Shown: in pieces, positions 6,333 to 7,329 of the stretch
How positions within the stretch are numbered: position 1 is the first letter of the stretch
How the letters are laid out: every line of letters begins with the position of its first letter
From: Candidatus Hydrogenedentota bacterium
GTDB lineage: Bacteria > Hydrogenedentota > Hydrogenedentia > Hydrogenedentales > GCA-2746185
NCBI GenBank assembly: GCA_030123645.1
Contig: JASJYE010000110.1
Span: 1 to 7,329 of the forward strand
DNA length: 7,329 bases
Reading direction: 5' to 3'
Notes under the pieces: model-generated
Seen by the model: only the letters and a program-made list of their open reading frames with translations
The model's database searches: none
Told to the model about the DNA's origin: nothing
Made by a program: the position numbers and the translations under genes

Positions 6333-6360
6333 ATTATACATGAGCAATTGACAGTGTCAG
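6333..6360 (-). promoter_or_regulatory. Probable sigma70-type promoter of the acyltransferase/hydrolase gene
   Basis: Reading leftwards, CTGACA (6355-6360, five of six matches to TTGACA) is followed after 16 bases by a perfect TATAAT (6333-6338). Transcription would start near 6326, giving a leader of about 85 nt. The surroundings are much richer in A and T than the genes. This is the best promoter match in the window. Confidence 0.6.
6349..6359. promoter_or_regulatory. Palindrome over the -35 box, possible operator
   Basis: TGACA and TGTCA form a perfect inverted repeat around one central base. It overlaps the -35 hexamer of the minus-strand promoter, where a bound repressor would block RNA polymerase. 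Part of the symmetry comes from the -35 sequence itself, so chance is a real alternative. No regulator can be named. Confidence 0.3.
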
Positions 6361-6436
6361 AAAAAATCAAGAATTATGTGAATATTGCGGGCGCCGCTAA
6401 GAGATATCTAAGAGCGACTATTCTAGCGCGTTGCTT

Positions 6437-6712
6437 TTAGGCAGATCCACGATTTAAGCGATATACGAAGGCAAGAACCTCGGCCACGGCGTGGTATAGG
6501 GCCTCGGGGACTTCGCGATCCACATCGAGCTTCGATAAGACCTCGACGAGATCGGGGTCTTCGTAAATTTCGACGCCATGCTCCTTGGCGATCGCGATAA
6601 TCCGCTCGGCGAGGTAGCCGGCGCCTTTGGCAGCGACGCGCGGCGCCTGTTCGGAGTCTTGAGCGTAACTCAGTGCGACGGCCTTGGGCCGTGGAGCCTT
6701 CTCTTTCTCCAT
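6437..6712 (-). CDS. FlhB C-terminal-domain-like protein (EscU/YscU/FlhB family)
   Basis: This 91-residue protein corresponds to only the cytoplasmic C-terminal domain of FlhB, the switch subunit of flagellar and type III export. Visible signatures are AVALSYA at 11-17, APRVAAKGAG at 23-32, AERIIAIAKEHGVEIYEDPDL at about 35-55, and VPEALYHAVAEVLAFVY at 68-84. The membrane helices are absent. The NPTH self-cleavage motif that precedes AVAL in true FlhB is PRPK here, so it should not autocleave. The start is ATG at 6710-6712, with GGTGG eight bases upstream. The frame stays open to 6862, but that part overlaps the upstream gene and shows no similarity. The gene follows a FliK-like gene after 22 nt, so the two are probably co-transcribed. 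Short stand-alone FlhB-like proteins (FlhX/YlqH type) are known. Confidence 0.85.
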   Translation of the reverse strand: MEKEKAPRPKAVALSYAQDSEQAPRVAAKGAGYLAERIIAIAKEHGVEIYEDPDLVEVLSKLDVDREVPEALYHAVAEVLAFVYRLNRGSA

Positions 6713-6734
6713 GTATCTTGCCACCCCCTGTGCG

Positions 6735-7329
6735 TTATGCGGAAATGTCCAAGCCAGAGACGCCGCGGAACAAGTCCGCCACAGCAGCGAGCCGGTCGCC
6801 TTCCCAAGCTGCCGATTCGACAACGGCGCCCGGGTAGCCCGCCTCGGCAAGCGCATTCGCAAGCTCCTCCGAATGCTCCTCGATCATCGCTGCCGCGTTG
6901 GGGTCGACCGTTTCAATCCGGCATGTACACGTCTTCTGCGTCGTGCGCAGTGTAATCCACATATCTCCCAGGCGCGACAGGCTGAGATCGAACACGACAA
7001 GCGACGTGCCGGGCGAGCCACCCTGCTTTGTATTGTTTTCTTCACCGAAGAAGTGCACCTGCGCGCGCTCGAAACCGCTCTGTGGATGCAACGGTAGCTC
7101 GATGAGTTGGTACGGTATCTCCGAAGCGCTCATGCGTTGCACGTCGCCGCCGCGCAGTTGCTCGAGAAGGCCGTCGACCGCGGTCTCGAAAGCGCCGAGA
7201 CGGCCGGTGCCTTTCAAGAAGGCAGAAAGCTTTTGGTTCGCGCGTAACTGGGTGAGCTGGACATACAGACTCTCTCGCAGCGCGGCCTGAACATCCGAAT
7301 CGCTGCCTGACAACACGAGTTGTGCCAGC
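6735..7329 (-). CDS. FliK C-terminal-like (hook-length control) protein, 5' end cut by window
   Basis: The frame stays open to the right edge, so only the last 197 residues are visible and the true start is outside. The final 110 or so residues fit the FliK C-terminal (Flg_hook) domain pattern: FDLSLSRLGDMWITLRTT, then alternating residues (CTCRIETVDP), a helix (MIEEHSEELANALAEAG) and a closing strand (AVVESAAW). In FliK this domain contacts FlhB to switch export from hook to filament substrates. Here it precedes a stand-alone FlhB C-domain homologue, which supports a functional pair. The part before the domain (about residues 1-85 of what is visible) is helical and glutamine/leucine-rich and not recognisable. 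The GTG at 7314-7316 is unlikely to be the real start. The match is by pattern, so some uncertainty remains. Confidence 0.68.
   Translation of the reverse strand, partial: LAQLVLSGSDSDVQAALRESLYVQLTQLRANQKLSAFLKGTGRLGAFETAVDGLLEQLRGGDVQRMSASEIPYQLIELPLHPQSGFERAQVHFFGEENNTKQGGSPGTSLVVFDLSLSRLGDMWITLRTTQKTCTCRIETVDPNAAAMIEEHSEELANALAEAGYPGAVVESAAWEGDRLAAVADLFRGVSGLDISA

Noticed and set aside
4364..6343. Two long open plus-strand frames (277 and 380 codons) opposite the acyltransferase/hydrolase gene
   Set aside because: They are antisense to a gene with clear catalytic motifs. Long open antisense frames are expected from GC-rich codon bias, and neither resembles a known protein.
6348..6353. 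Perfect TTGACA on the plus strand as a rightward promoter
   Set aside because: There is no acceptable -10 box 16-18 bases downstream, and no plus-strand gene follows. The match arises from the palindrome over the leftward promoter.

Overview
The window is bacterial, fairly GC-rich, with tightly packed genes and several GTG starts. No gene fixes the phylum. MobA implies that the host makes a guanylylated (MGD-type) molybdenum cofactor. The small CopD-like membrane protein and the acyltransferase/hydrolase fusion give an impression of a deep-branching Gram-negative-type lineage, but that is only an impression.

Layout: (1) 1-264 has no gene. It holds two same-orientation copies and one inverted, edge-truncated copy of a hairpin-forming repeat. 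(2) 265-3111, minus strand, is a compact molybdenum-cofactor operon, moaA-moaC-mobA-moaD-moaE, read from right to left. moaA/moaC abut, moaC/mobA and mobA/moaD overlap, and moaE follows after 30 nt. (3) 3112-3475 is a divergent intergenic region with a likely promoter for each side and another copy of the repeat, in the same orientation as the two downstream of moaE. (4) 3476-3994, plus strand, encodes a four-helix CopD-like membrane protein. (5) 3989-6241, minus strand, encodes a 750-residue fusion of a PlsC-like acyltransferase with an alpha/beta hydrolase; its stop codon overlaps that of the CopD-like gene. (6) 6242-6436 carries its promoter, with a palindrome over the -35 box. (7) 6437-7329, minus strand, holds a short FlhB C-terminal-domain homologue preceded by a FliK C-terminal-like protein cut by the window edge.

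How the genes work together: MoaA and MoaC turn GTP into cyclic pyranopterin monophosphate. MoaD and MoaE (molybdopterin synthase) add the dithiolene sulfurs, and MobA attaches GMP after molybdenum insertion. The metal-insertion proteins (MoeA, MogA/MoaB) and the MoaD-activating enzyme (MoeB) are not here and must be encoded elsewhere. The FliK-like/FlhB-like pair resembles the substrate-specificity switch of flagellar/type III export, without the rest of the apparatus in view.

I see no complete undescribed system. The items most worth a second look are the hairpin repeat family around the moa operon, the acyltransferase/hydrolase fusion with an HX4E motif, and the detached FliK/FlhB-like pair.
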